The notes below the pieces were generated by a model, which was not told the origin of the DNA, did not search any database, and saw only the letters and a list, made by a program, of their open reading frames with translations. Shown here piece by piece: positions 12,561 to 25,124 of a stretch of DNA of 64,000 nt (positions within the stretch are counted from its first letter, which is position 1; the number at the start of each line of letters is the position of its first letter). This DNA comes from Owenia fusiformis (lineage: Eukaryota; Annelida; Polychaeta; Sabellida; Oweniidae). The stretch spans positions 1,881,525-1,945,524 of the forward strand of contig CAIIXF020000004.1 of the NCBI GenBank assembly GCA_903813345.2, given 5' to 3'. The position numbers and the translations under genes are program-made.

Positions 12561-13393
12561 GTCACAAAAATGCTAAAACTCATGTCTATGTTTCAATATT
12601 CTTGGGCAAAATGTGTATAATCAGAAAAAAGTGATAAATTGTAAGATTTGTTTTTCCCATGTTGATTGACATTGATCTAATTGGCTGCAAATCCCCTGTA
12701 CTGATCAGCATTAAACTTTTATGTTTTCCTTGTGATTGTCAAGAAAACCTGAATGCATCAAGACTCTTCCCTCACCTTACCCAATGTCTATTTCAAAGTC
12801 TGTATGCTATGGAGTCCTAACTTTTAATACCCTGGGCCTAGAGGGTTGTATCATTTCCAATACTTTGATTTTGAGGCTCTGACACTTTAAGGGTAAAGAA
12901 GCAAAAAAGCTATTTGAAAGGGTTTAAGCTGTTGCTGTTGATGTGAGGTGCTTCTTTACTGCCCACTCTGGGATCAATTATATGCCATTCAAAAAATGAA
13001 CACATTATTTATATTTGTGATTTAATCAAATATTAACATGTTCAATAGTCATGTCTGTATTATAATATGGAAGTCTCATTTTGTTTAAATCCTGAATACA
13101 ATTTTCATTTCAAAATGCTTATTCCCCTAATTGCAGTTATCAAAATGTATACTTTTGAAAAGTTTTGTAAGAGTGTTTTTCTGGTATATATCAATAGTAA
13201 TTCAATCTAAGGTTGTTGATTTTTTAATTATGTGGCCAGATTCTTTGAAATGGCCCTAAATCTTCAGTATCTGAGTTTGTAAATCCAAGCTTAATCATCT
13301 GGCATTAAGGTGTACAGTCAAGAGACTCTTAAATATGAAAAAATGGAAACTGTGCAAGCTTTTTGTGCCATGATCATTGCATCGTTCAAGGGT

Positions 13394-13460
13394 GGTTTCA
13401 ATGATTGTTAAAGGAAGGTTTCAATGATTGTTAAAGGCCAGTTTCAATGATTGTTAATAG
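13394..13460. repeat. 23-bp tandem triplication
   Basis: GTTTCAATGATTGTTAA recurs at 13395, 13418 and 13441, a 23-bp period with three copies. Confidence 0.85.
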
Positions 13461-15846
13461 GCATCATTTTTCACTAATGACTTGTTTCATGGTTCCCATC
13501 ATTGCATCTTACCACATATTGCAGTTATATGGAAAGTCATAACAATGGGCACATATATGATTATATACCAGTATGGGTACATCATTCTAATCAGTATAGG
13601 TCAAATGAAAATTTTACATCCAGTTTAGATATTTCTTTATATCCAGATTTTTTATATAGGACTAAACTATTTTGATGATCTGTTAAAAATGGATCGGCAT
13701 AGTTAAAGAATACAGTATCATTATCCAAAAAAACTCAAAATTTTATTACAGCCTTGGAAAGCTCATAATATGTTTATAAAGAACATTCCAATAGAGATAC
13801 GATCTAAAGTACTGACAGATTATTAAATTAATATGCGTCAAATTGCTGAAGTCTATATAAACAGTGAAATTAGACATTCTGGGGCGACCCTCTGTATAAT
13901 ACTACCCCTGTGATGTCTGTTGACATAGATTTCCAGATTAAGCCATTTTAATCCAAATTAAGCCAAATTTAAGCCTGACTTAAGCCATATGCTTACAAAA
14001 TTTAAATTAAACGTTCTGAAGGATTTGGAACATGGTAAAGGTGTAAATAAAGATGTTTTTATCGATCGAATCACTTGTAATCCAGGTTGTTTTTGAATAT
14101 CAAGTTATATATTTTTCCCACATTCAGCCCTACTACTATACCCTTTAACACTGCATATGCAACATAGAGATGAACTTGTTTGATTAAAATTTGAAACTTT
14201 AACATGAAGAGAGGTGTTCACTTATACAAGTTTCATTTTATTAGTCTATTGGAAGTTCTCACTAAATTGATTAAGTCTAAAAACGATCATATCATACAAA
14301 TCCATTTGAAGAAGTCTTGAAATGAATGGATTGAAATATGTGATAGAATATATTTCGTGAGATTTTATAATTTAGTGTCAATATATCCCTTGTACCATCT
14401 TATCGTAGCGGATATTGGTTGAAATATCTGATCAGATATCTTGCTTACAATGTTTATTCTTTCCTCCCAAAAAGAGTCTTTTTGTCAATATTCTTAAGTG
14501 GTTTTCCATCATCATTTCGAATAAAGTCCCAGAATATCTAACATTTTGTGTCAACTGGGATTCTAATATTGGTGAATCTAATGTCATTTTCCTTTGTTAT
14601 GAATTTCATGTTGGTAAATAAAGAGAGCCCATTTTCACTAAAATTTTCTGCAGGAGGATATTTTGTAAAGTTGGTAGAAGGGTGGAGCTCTAGACTGATA
14701 CGACATGTTTACCTGTTCAAAAAGTCCCCCTAACTCATGCTTATTTCATGACATTTCTCATAATTTGGTTGAACTGCTTGATTTCTTTCTTTTCTTATTT
14801 AGCATAGAATACCAGTTCCATGCCTCTTTACTTTATTTCTCACTGATTTCTCTCTTTCTCACCCTATTTTGTATTTTTTGACATAACCACTTTAATTTTT
14901 ATTAATGGGAAGATTTTCTGATAAAGAATTCATTTTGTAGACAAATATCTAAGAAAATGTATTGTAATCCCTAAATAATATTTGAAATATCATTTAAGAA
15001 TACAATATTAGTTAGAAGATCCACTTTAGATTTTCTTTTCTACTTCAAAATGTTTTGAATTCATTTTAAAATAGAAGATCTAGGCTCTCTGTTGTGAAAA
15101 GGAATAGATATCATACATATAAATGTATAAAATGAAATGAATGAATGACAATTTAGTTTCAATGTTTAGACTATTCTGTAGTAGCATATAAAATAGTTTG
15201 TTTATTTGTTTCTGTTGCCAGGAGAAGACAGTCTGCATCTCAAAGTTACAAAATAATGTTATTGAATGCTTACATATTTTTGTAGTAAATTGACACCCTC
15301 ATTCTATGATCTGAAATATTTTTTGATTTGATAGATTCTAACTGTTGCAATTGTTTTTAGGGGTTTCTTAAAATACTGCAGATAGACTAAACACTTGGAG
15401 ACAGCATTATGTGCTAATGTTTATATGTTTATTACTTAAATGGTTAATAAATTGAAAAGTAAAAATAAAATACATCCTGAACAGGAAATTATAAAATTGA
15501 CCCAGACATAAGCAGGGTGAAATCATTTTCCGTGTTTTAACAGTCATATTTTCATGACAAATAGATTGAAAAACAAATAATTAATAAACAAATAAATCAT
15601 GAATGAAATCCATGAATCCTCAACACCACAATTTTTAAATAGTATTGTTACTTTTAATATTGTCAGGAAAATGCAATGAGAATAACTCCATGTAGCACTA
15701 TGAGAGATGGATTTGAACCTGATTGAGCCATAATAGGAATTGAGAAAGTCCAGGATTAATTGAGGGGTGTACAATGTATATTGTTAGTACCTCAGTTGAA
15801 ATACTCGATTTTGATTGGTCAACGAGCGGTGAATAATTTTAACTGT

Positions 15847-15871
15847 ACACCGCGCAATGCATTGCCGGTGA
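15847..15871. promoter_or_regulatory. Palindrome immediately upstream of short ORF
   Basis: A perfect 12-bp palindrome, GCAATGCATTGC (15854-15865), lies inside a larger imperfect one with CACCG and CGGTG arms. It sits about 30 bp before the ATG at 15897. CGGTGAATAAT also occurs as a direct repeat at about 15829 and 15866. It may be a promoter or a transposon-end recognition site; function unknown. Confidence 0.4.
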
Positions 15872-15896
15872 ATAATATTCCCAGCATTCCACTAAA

Positions 15897-16193
15897 ATGA
15901 CGTCATTATCAGACGATAAAATGGCCGCCGCTAGCACTAGCCGTTTCAAAAATGTTGAAGATGAGGATATTATTAGTCTCTTAGAGAGTAAAGACAGTCA
16001 AAATACGAAGAAAAATCGAAAACTTTGTACAAAGCTTTTAGTGGACTTCGCCCAGGAGAGTAATTTGACTCCATTGAGTGAACTTACTGCCGTGGCAGAT
16101 GTAGAGGGTCTCGAGGGTCTGGATCCAACTTCAAGTCAACTTCAAGGGTCAGAAAAATCTAAGATATTCTTCGGACTAACAAAACAATTATAG
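15897..16193 (+). pseudogene. Short ORF resembling the N-terminus of Crypton-related (ZMYM/KIAA1958-type) proteins
   Basis: It is a 98-codon frame with a true ATG. From about residue 17 it reads RFKNVEDEDIISLLESKDS and then NTKKNRKLCTKLLVDF. From memory this looks like the 'RF...DE-D---L-E-KDS-NT-K' opening of ZMYM2/KIAA1958/QRICH1-type proteins that derive from Crypton tyrosine-recombinase transposons. The recombinase catalytic region is absent: the frame stops inside a long palindrome (16185-16314). It is more likely a 5' fragment of a mobile or domesticated gene than a complete gene, although a small intact peptide gene cannot be excluded. The family assignment is by eye only. Confidence 0.4.
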
Positions 16194-16314
16194 ACCTCTC
16201 CATTCGGTTTACTGTCAAAATTATATCCCTCGACTGTAAACCTCGACCTACGGTCTCGGTTTACAGTCTCGGGATATAATTTTGACAGTAAACATCTGGA
16301 GAGGTCAATAATTG
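16185..16314. repeat. 130-bp imperfect palindrome
   Basis: CAATTATAGACCTCTCC at the left pairs with GGAGAGGTCAATAATTG at the right. The two ~61-nt arms match with about nine differences around a short centre (CTACG). The stop codon of the ORF that ends at 16193 lies in the left arm. Probably a transposon end pair or foldback remnant. Confidence 0.85.
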
Positions 16315-16384
16315 TATATTGGAAGTAATAATGTGAATTTAACAGATAACAAGAGACAAATTTTGCCATTTGTAAAAAGGAATT

Positions 16385-16740
16385 TGTCTGTTGTCTTGAG
16401 ATTTTGAAGGTTGTTTTGATTTTGCTTGTTGTTTTGATGATTTTGTCTATTGTTTTGAGGATCTTACCTGTTGTTTTAAGATTCTGTCCATTGTTTTAAG
16501 GATTTTGCCAGTTGTTTTGAGATTTTGCCAGTTGTTTTGATTTTGCTTGTTGTTTTGATGATTTTGTCTATTGTTTTGAGGATCTTACCTGTTGTTTTAA
16601 GATTCTGTCCATTGTTTTAAGGATTTTGCCACTTGTTTTGGGATTTTGCCAGTTGTTTTGAGCTTTTGCCAGTTGTTTTGGGATTTTGCCAGTTGTTTTG
16701 AGATTATGCCTGTTGTTTTGAGGATTTTGGTATCAAAGAT
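16385..16740. repeat. GTTGTTTTGAGGATTTTGCC-type tandem repeat
   Basis: About sixteen degenerate ~21-bp units (GTTGTTTTGAGATTTTGCCA and variants), with a higher-order duplication of about 121 bp (16411 versus 16532). Looser units continue to about 16845. Open frames across it are composition artefacts. Confidence 0.85.
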
Positions 16741-17275
16741 TTCTCACAGTTACTTTGCCTGTTGTTTTGCTATACAAGGTAGAAAAAATCTACAAACAAT
16801 GAGTAGACAGGAGGCACAAAGCAATATCCCCTGTTGTTTTGCCCTAATACCTGTATGTTCCTCTTATTTTGAGGAATGGTAATCTCCAATGTAAAGATTT
16901 ACCAGTATCTATTTTCAGGCTCTCATTTCTAGAGTTCTGCCTTTTTGACTAGCATCATATTAAAGTCATTGTCTGAATGACAGGCTAGTAGATTTACAAC
17001 ACTGATTATTCTAAAGTTGAAATACAATCTTGAAGATTTATGACATTTAAGTATATTCATTTGACAAAATAAACTCCCAGACAAAGTAAAACGTCTCAGT
17101 TACCATATTTAAAAGATCAACTTTAGATTTAATGGGGGATTGGAGGATTAAGGAGCCATAGTATTGTCATTATGGTAAACATTTCTAAGTGAACATTCCT
17201 GGGCCTCAAGGCCATATAATATCTGTCAGGACAAACTCAAATCTAAGATTTCTGCAGCAATTCTAACCCTAATTT

Positions 17276-17405
17276 TTATGTCACCGCAATATTGTTATAG
17301 TCTCCAACTTTTTTGTGGATAATGTGCAGTGGTTGGTGTTTGATAGTCAGTGACTGAAACAAATGGCAGATGACAAATGACATTTTGCATGTTAATGCTT
17401 GTTAT
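17276..17405. repeat. Dispersed repeat family ('ttatgtcacc...ggtgtttgg'), copy 1
   Basis: Shares an ordered set of phrases (TTATGTCACC, TAGTCTCCAACTTTTT, AGTGGTTGGTGTTTG, TTTTGCATGTTAATGC) with 53773-53935 and, more weakly, with 47417-47545. Class unknown. Confidence 0.6.
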
Positions 17406-18005
17406 TATTATTTTAGAAAGAAATTATAGCTCTTTCATCAGAATCAAATTATAAAATTTTACAAGCGACCAAGATGTTAAAATGTATCTAATGCATCATT
17501 TCGTTTGAGAGATTCATGATTTTAAACCAAGTTGATTGATACTCAATGGAGTCTCATAAAAAGTCTAGGAAAGATGCATTTGAGATTATGAAGATTAAGA
17601 AGCATGATCAGTAAACAGTACTGTGATATCATCTGTAAAGTCAGTAGAAATTCAGAATAGAGTTAATCCAGTCAGGCTTCAACTCAAGAGACTTCATACT
17701 TTATATTCTCTCATTTAATGTCACCTGAGGTTGAATATTTTATGGTCACAGGTGTACCTTCTTGAACATGTACTAGACAAAAACGTGACAGTATTTTTAT
17801 TTAGTTTATATTTTATCAACACAAAAGACACGAGTGAATTGGTATTATTTTATTATCATTCACTTATAACTTTAACTGAACATTTTTACACAAAATCTCA
17901 TTGATACAATATAAATCCATGCTCGTGAGAGCGTGGTGTTCACTAGATTTGGTAGAAATAAGACTAGATGATAAAGTGTGGCATCAGTAAATGATGATTA
18001 TATGT

Positions 18006-18163
18006 AGCAAAACCCGTATATAGTGAACATCCATGGAGCTACAGAATGTGTTCACTAAATAGTTGTTCACTCCAGAGAGGCAATTTTATACAGAAGTCAG
18101 TGGAGTATGTGCTGAGAAGAGGTGTTCACTAGAAAAGGGTGTGTACTAAGACAGATTTAACTG
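18006..18163. mobile_element. TA-family mini-element with GTGAACA motif, copy
   Basis: Opens GCAAAACCCGTATATAGTGA and ends AGACAGATTTAACTG followed by TA. Internal GTGTTCACTA words are shared with the better-preserved copies at 47621 and 48721. The left end is degraded. Confidence 0.5.
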
Positions 18164-18182
18164 TATTGGCACTGGCAAATAT

Positions 18183-18609
18183 TACAATGATAACAATGAT
18201 GACTATAATGATAACAATGATGACTATAATGATAACAATGATGACTATAATGATAACAACAATGATGACTATAATGATAACCATGATGACTTTAATGTAA
18301 CATGATGACTATAATGATAACAATGATGACTATAATGATAACAATGATGACTATAATGACAACAACAATGATGACCACAATGATAACGATGATGACTATA
18401 ATGGTAACAATTATGACTATAATGATAACAACAATGATGACTATAATGATAACCATGATGACTATAATGATAACAACAATGATGACTATAATGATAACAA
18501 CAATGATGACTATAATGATAACAACAATGATGACTATAATGATAACAATGATGACTATAATGATAACAATGATGACTATAATGATAACAATGATGACTAT
18601 AATGATAAA
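18183..18609. repeat. 21/24-bp minisatellite
   Basis: About 19-20 units of AATGATGACTATAATGATAAC (21 bp), with 24-bp variants carrying an extra AAC. Both period lengths are multiples of three, so long repetitive frames stay open on both strands (Met/Thr/Ile-rich or His/Tyr/Ser/Cys-rich). These are not treated as genes. Confidence 0.92.
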
Positions 18610-19839
18610 TGATGATAAGTACACTGGAAATGATGATATTGGTAAAGGACACAAAAGTTATGATAATGTTTTTATTTTCATTTCATTTTTATACATGTTG
18701 CTGCTACTATGGCAGTTATTTTAATAGTGATAGATATATGACAGAAAATACTTTGTATGTTGACATTTATGATTCTAAAAATAATAGAACCAGTGAAAAT
18801 CCAGCCAACTTAAAAAATAATCAATCAAACCACTCAATGTATATTTAAGCTTAGATGGAATCCTACATGTTTTTATAAATTGTTTATCTTAGGGTCTTTT
18901 ACATTTAACATTTTTTGTGGTTTGGTACCTGGGGACTTCAATGATCTAGACAGCTTAGAATGAAGTGAAACAACTTGGTATCAATTTACAAATCTTTATC
19001 TAAAAATCAAATAGAGTATTCTCTTAGTGCTTTTTTCTGATTGAATGCTATCTCAACATCTAAATATTATTATAGTTTTAAAGAAAATATTACAAATAAA
19101 AAGATATTTAATTTCAATAGGTTTGGTGAACTGTCAATTTGCTACTTTTGATACTGGTTTCTTATGGACTCTCACGGCTTCCAGCCTGTTATATTAAAAT
19201 ACAAATCGATTTATCCCTTTCGAAAAATATTCGAACCAAAAAATCATTTCCATGGAATAATAAATATTTAGTGAATAAACATCATATCTTATAGATTTCT
19301 TAAAGATTTATGAAGGAAGTTGCCAGTGATAGAAATGCTTTTTTTGGAAGTGTTTAAGAAAAAGCATTGTTTCTTATTTCTGGTACTTTGTTTTGAAAGA
19401 GCTCTTAAGTTTTTTAACATCATGTAAATTGAAAAAACAGAGTATGGGTTTCATGATTTTAACAGGATTTACTCCCTGAACAATTTTGCTTTTCATAGAC
19501 TTTATTAGTAGAAATAAATTCCATTCATGATCGTTTTATTAACTTTTTCACAGTTTTAGTGTTATTTTTATATATTAAACTACAGGGCGTTGAATTATCT
19601 TGTGGACTCTTTTCAGAAAATAAGTATTTTGCACATGTTGTTTAAACCACAGCATATATTGAATGTCAAAGCAAAGAGTTCAATACCAAAATAAAAGTGT
19701 CCTTATTTAAACCAAGTGCATTTTCTTAGTGTCTTAAAGGGGTAACAGAGTCTAGATAATTTAAGACAAATCTATTGGGTGTTATTATAAAGGGGTAACA
19801 AAGACTAAAATGGGTATTGTGTATAAGGCATTAAGGACT

Positions 19840-20010
19840 GTACAGGCCTGTAGTCAGTTTTTGCCAATGGGGTTCATTTTCTAAAATATAAAGGGGGCTT
19901 ACATTTGACCATATTGGCTCAAAATCACTTTGAAATTGCCCAGAATGGTGAAAAACTGCATGATTTTGAAAGAATCTTTGGCAAAGGGGAATCACTTGCA
20001 TCCCCAAAGT
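19840..20010. mobile_element. CAGGCCCGTAGCCAGG family, degraded copy 2
   Basis: Starts ACAGGCCTGTAGTCAG and contains 'gaatggtgaaaaactgca', the complement of the phrase in copies 1 and 4, so it is in the opposite orientation. The right end is eroded; its boundary is approximate. Confidence 0.55.
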
Positions 20011-21596
20011 CCCTGTTAACAGTTCTGACTTTATTAAAAACATGTTGCAATGCACATTTATTGTTTTGCTTCAAAAGGACCACAGAAGTCAGTGTTATAG
20101 TGGTGTCTATATATCCGAGGGATTTCACCCTGAAGAAATAATAAAGTACAGCTTGATGTGGTTTCTTTAAGTGGCATTTTATTTCCAAAGTATGAGCTTG
20201 GAAGCCACAAGAAGCTGAAAATCAAAGAGCAGATTGAGATTATTCAATTGATATTTCGTAAAATATTTTTTGAATTAGATCATGGAATTCATAGCTGTTT
20301 TTGTCATAAGGCAAATTGATGAATATATGACCAAAGTAGTAAATCAGGTTTTTGGAAAATTGAACATTTTTAAGACAATAGGATGAAGTCGATTTGGCTA
20401 CTTAATTGAACATAATCAGCTCAAAAACTAATCATACCTTATTTGTTAGAATTTAGAAAAATCATCACAAAAGATTTGTTTCATAGCGAAAAGTTTTCTT
20501 AATTTTAAAGACAATTGTTTAAAATCCCAGGGGTATATTTTGTTTAGCATCACATGTCCTCATCATCCAAAATTTTATTAAATTGATTTGTTTATAGGTC
20601 ATTCTTTAACTTCTGAATACATAAACCTGATATCCCTCATGGTTGCAATGTTTCTCACTCCTTTGATGAACTCAAAAACAACACTTGAGAAGATAGTCAC
20701 ATCATTGTCAAACTCCTTGTCGGATCCCGCCCAGATATGTCATTGTGGTGAACATAAAACCAAACCTTTTTTATTAGAATTCATTAGGAGGGGTACTTTT
20801 CTCATATTTCTGTTTTTAATTCAGCATGTGTTTGGAATCTATGTGTTATTTGATTATTTCTTTCTACATCTTTATATTGATGATTTTGTAATTTGGATTT
20901 GAGGCGAGTGTTATTTTTTTGGAAGGGGTCTTCATAGGTTGGAAGGGGTCTTAATAGGTGAACGTTTTATATTAAGGTGAGGTATTCCAAAGAGCAACAT
21001 CCTTCAGAAAATACTTCGGGGTGGCCAACTCTTCTCGATGAAAATCCAGCAAAAATTAGGAAATTAATGAAAATATGCCCAATCAAGCAGAAGTGCTTCC
21101 TCTAATTGTTCCAAAAATATAAGATTTTAGTTTTTTCAATTTTTTTATAGGAGAGAAGTTTTTGCCCACCCGCAATATTTTGGAAGGAATATATCAAACG
21201 TCAGCTTGTAAAACCATTTTGTTTCATGACGCTACATAACTTTTGTGAAAACGTTCAAAAAACATCATTAAAGTGATACAGAATATCAAAGTATTTCAGC
21301 TGTCCTGAATAAGTGTCATAATGGTATGCTTTTCATCATCATTTGTGTGCAAACATGAAAAATTAGGGAAAACATCACCAAAAATTCTTGATATGTTCGC
21401 CTAACAGTTCATAACAGACTTTCACATTTCCTTAAGATATAACAAAATCAGATTTTTCTTTAAAAATAAAAGAGAAAATAAGGTTATTTTTGAAGTTCCA
21501 TTTCACAAGTCTTGATTTGATTGAATGAAAACACCTTCAAACTGGATCATATTGTAGCAGACGACATTCCCGAGAGCAGTATTATTTTGCCATTTT

Positions 21597-21812
21597 CTCT
21601 CTAGAATTTGAATGAACTGCCCTATTGTTTTGGGATTCCTGTACAATTTAAAGTGTATACTACATGCCTGTTTACTTTATTCCTTGCTAATTCCTCTCAT
21701 TTCTCTCTTAAATTTGAATAAAGTGTCTGATTTTATTGCTTTTCTATACAATTTAGAGTGTATACTACATGCCTGTTTACTTTTTTCCATGTATGTTCCT
21801 CTTTATTTCACT
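21597..21812. repeat. ~106-bp dispersed repeat, two tandem units
   Basis: Units anchored at AATTTGAATGAA (21605) and AATTTGAATAAA (21711), a 106-bp period. Each contains 'tacaatttagagtgtatac' or close variants and ends in 'cctctcatttctctct'-like pyrimidine tracts. Related copies lie at 2745-2822, 42797-42865 and 50381-50590. The short frames across it are not genes. Confidence 0.75.
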
Positions 21813-22158
21813 TAATGCTACATTTTGAAATGTCACCCATCACCTTGGCCTTTTTTTATATCCTTGTAATGTTGATGAACATTAAAGAGCAAACTGTACA
21901 CACTTCTCAATTGTCACATTCATAAATAAAGGCAATCAGTAATATTATGTTCAGTATTACTTTATCTTTTGATACCCTCAAAATAATCCTCAATGAAACA
22001 TCTAATTCTGTCATATCAAAAAGATAAAGACGAGCATTGGCACTCTGTGGTACAAACTTTTATGTCATGATCTTGTTAATAAAGGGGTCAGAATAAGACC
22101 AGATGAGCATTTACTCTCTATAAATGCTTGGACTTTCTTCAGTTCATTTGTTTAAGTA

Positions 22159-22235
22159 CATGGTGTCCAGGAAGTCTCTTTACAACTACAATACAAAGTC
22201 TGTGTAAAACATAAAGATACTTTATAGACACCTTG
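22159..22235. mobile_element. 77-bp TA-flanked mini inverted-repeat element
   Basis: TA|CATGGTGTCCAGGAAGTCTC at the left matches the complement of the right end (CAAGGTGTCTATAAAGTATC) with a handful of mismatches. The flank is TA on both sides. Confidence 0.55.
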
Positions 22236-23388
22236 TAATGGAAAGCTATTTTGATGGGATTTGTTAGACAGTTTATTTGTTTTTAACATAAATAAGAGAA
22301 AAATACAAGGAATCCATAAATCAGATAATAAATTGAGACTTTTGTAATTATGATTTTGATATGGAACACACCAAATAATGAAATGATATCTAACATGAGG
22401 GATGAAGCATTGTAGGCTGTAATACTATTGCAAAGTAATGGTCCATGGTCCATTAAATGAGCATTTTTAAGAATGGGAAATTAATCATCAGTAGTCATGA
22501 GAAACATCAAAATAAAATAAAAAATATAGAAAGTTTTTTTTTCTAAATTCACCCCAAATGTAACAACTTGACATCTGTTTTCAACCATCATTTGCTACAT
22601 CTCTTCAAATTGTTGACATATAACCCTTAAACGATTATTTGAAATTAATTTCCAGTTTTCGAATTGTCCTTCGGGATATTTGTTCTCTTGAACGGCATAT
22701 TTCATCATTTACAACATTTTTCAAAATATGAATGAATGATGCATTTAAAAAACAATTTTTAGTGTAGAAACATGTCTCGTGGTTATAATTCGTTGATCAA
22801 TCAAAAATTCTAAATTGCTAAGTGGTTTGAAGATTTCAATTTTGAAAATATTTTTTGATGCTGGATCATCAAACCGTTCTGTCTGAATAAAAATATATTT
22901 TCACTTTTTGATGTTTTCTTTAAGTTTTTCTAATTGGTTTTTTGTTGGTTTTTGTATCTTCTGGGTGGCTTCACGCTAACGGTATAATCTTATGATCATT
23001 TTTTGTGTTTGTCTTCTTTTGTTTCCACATAACCATTTTTGAGTGAAGGGTGACTTTTTTTTACTTCTTTTTGTCCTTCTATAGTCAACTTTTGGGGCAT
23101 CAGTAAAACACTTTTCTGCAAATCCCAGAACAAACTTCTTGAAGGATTACTTAAAAGTTTCAGGGATATTTTTTGCACAAAAATCTAGAGCTGCTTAGAA
23201 TTTGGGCATGCTTGGCAAATCTTGAGGGGATTATTTCTAATTTCTAGGTTCAACATTGTTCACCATCTCCCTTATAATCATCTCAACTCCGCAATTTTAA
23301 CAACCAAAAAAACTAATTATCAATTCCCAGTTACAGAACTTGTATTTGGTACCTCTGAATGGATTTTTGTTTCAAAAGGTATATTATT

Positions 23389-23597
23389 CAGGCCAGTAGC
23401 CAGGATTTGCCAAGGGGGTTCACTTTTTGAAATATTCCAGGGGGGTTCACTTGTGATAATTTTGGTCCAAAAATGGCCAAAATCACTTAAAAATGCTCAG
23501 AATGGTGAAAAACTGCACGATTTTGAAAGATTTTTTGATCAGGGGGGTTTGCTGGAACCCATCGACCCCCCCCCCCCAACCCCTGGCTACGGGCCTG
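23389..23597. mobile_element. CAGGCCCGTAGCCAGG family, copy 3
   Basis: Begins CAGGCCAGTAGCCAGG and ends CCCTGGCTACGGGCCTG. The flanking 5-bp direct repeat is TTATT on both sides. It lies 72 bp before the retrotransposon's 5' LTR. Confidence 0.75.
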
Positions 23598-23669
23598 TTA
23601 TTAGATGATCAAACGGATAAGATATATTCTTCCCAATTCTCCTTGTGTATTTATAAGCATTTATATTAT

Positions 23670-24811
23670 TGTGACAGGATGTTTTAGATTTTCAAACCCT
23701 ACTGTGGAGAGTTATATTTTTATGTATTTCAATTATATTTTCAAACCCTGCTAGGAGAATAGCTTTGATTTACACACAGTGTGCACATGCAAGGGGATTA
23801 ACCTTGATTGCATTTACTTTCCAAATCACCAGTGCTAGCCTTGATTTTGAACTGTAAAGACATGGTAAGAAATTTTCATATATTTTTGTCACTTTTTACC
23901 CTTTAGAATATGCCAACATTATGCCAATTGTATTCATTTTATTCTCCATAACTTTAGCTCCAATTTGATGTAAATATTATTTTGTATTTCAAATACTTTT
24001 GAGTAATTTCTTTGTAAAACTTGAACAATGTGTTGGAACAATTGTCCATAAGGTGATGTTCATTTCATGCACCTGTGCGTTATTCATTTACAATTAAAAC
24101 CACCAATTATGTCATTTCATATGACTTATCTTGGTACACACGTTTTACAGGAGACACTGTGTGCGTACTAAAGATGTATGGCTAGCACTCAGAGACTGTA
24201 TAGCTTATTTTATAAGGTACATTCCACATTTTATTTTATATTGCTCAATTGTAAACCTTCATGGTACATTTTGCATAAAGTAACTGAATTATATTTATAT
24301 TTGGTAATTTCAATAGAGAAATGTATGCAGTGCGTCAAGCACAGTATAAGGGTTTTCTTGGGAACAGAATAAGGGCCCTTTAAGTCCCATAGCCCTTAGT
24401 ACTAAGAAGTTTATCATAAAACTGTATGTTTCATTATTGTATTTTACCTGCTTTACAAACAGCTATTTGTACATTACTTTTATTTGCAGCTCTGGGGTAC
24501 AAACTAGGTGCACAGCCTTAAGCATTTGTGGTTTTGGTCTTAAGTGAGTTAGGTAGCTTGAATACAAGATCAGTTAGTGATTTAGGTAGCTTGAATACAA
24601 GATCAGTTAGTGATTTAGGTAGCTTGAGTACAAGATCAGTTAGTGATTTAGGTAGCTTGAGTATTAAGATCAGTTGAGAGATTTAGCTCATTTGTATAAC
24701 ATTTTGATCATTTGATTGATTATAGGGTTGAATACATTTTAATACATTTTATATTCTTATTCTGTTAATTCGATTTGTAATGTAACCCACGTCCACTCCC
24801 CCATGGTTACA
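23670..24811 (+). repeat. 5' LTR
   Basis: Starts TGTGACAGG and ends CATGGTTACA (TGT...ACA ends). It matches the 3' LTR at a constant offset of 7,822 with no difference noticed. It contains a 33-bp minisatellite near its 3' end and a 64-codon ORF (24178-24372) that is duplicated in the other LTR and has no recognisable similarity. Confidence 0.93.
24551..24682 (+). repeat. 33-bp tandem repeat inside the 5' LTR
   Basis: Four copies, the last degenerate, of a unit starting AGGTAGCTTGAATACAAGAT. The identical array is present at 32373-32504 in the 3' LTR. Possible enhancer-like array; function unknown. Confidence 0.85.
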
Positions 24812-24813
24812 TT

Positions 24814-24831
24814 TGGTACTGCGAGTGGTAC
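24814..24831 (+). promoter_or_regulatory. Putative tRNA primer-binding site
   Basis: TGGTACTGCGAGTGG begins 2 nt after the 5' LTR. TGG pairs with the CCA end of a tRNA, and the spacing is right for minus-strand priming. The ...AGTGG stretch loosely resembles the 3' arm of some leucine tRNAs; the exact primer is not assigned. Confidence 0.6.
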
Positions 24832-25044
24832 ACTTCATGTTAAGATTTTGTTAGGATAGTGTTATTGATAGGTAGAATTTTTTTGACCAAATCCACATAT
24901 ATGCTACTGATGGAAGTCGAGTAAATCAAGTAAGTGGTACGATATGATTGAGACATCCAATGGACACTGGTTCTACAAAGATGAACAACAAAAGTGTAAA
25001 TGCAGTCCATTACCACATTGTGACAATAATTAACAACAATTCAT

Positions 25045-25124
25045 AAGAACATTTGAATTACAACAAGAACATTTGAATTACAACAAGAACATTTGAATTT
25101 CAACTAGAATATTTGAATTTCAAC
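25045..25124 (+). repeat. 20-bp tandem repeat in retrotransposon leader
   Basis: Four units of AAGAACATTTGAATTACAAC and variants, in the untranslated leader between the primer site and the Gag start. A/C-rich, with no start codon competing in it. Confidence 0.85.

Noticed and set aside
16385-18609. CRISPR-like regular repeats
   Set aside because: Units are contiguous with no unique spacers, the genome is eukaryotic and no cas genes are present.
18269-18724. Frames of 120-140 codons on both strands
   Set aside because: Generated by the 21/24-bp AATGATGAC array, whose period is a multiple of three.
20588-20902. 104-codon hydrophobic plus-strand frame
   Set aside because: It begins with a non-ATG codon, has no splice context and no recognised family; consistent with chance in AT-rich DNA.
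24178-24372. 64-codon ORF in the LTR, repeated at 32000-32194
   Set aside because: Its duplication is explained by the LTRs; there is no recognisable domain and the length is expected by chance.
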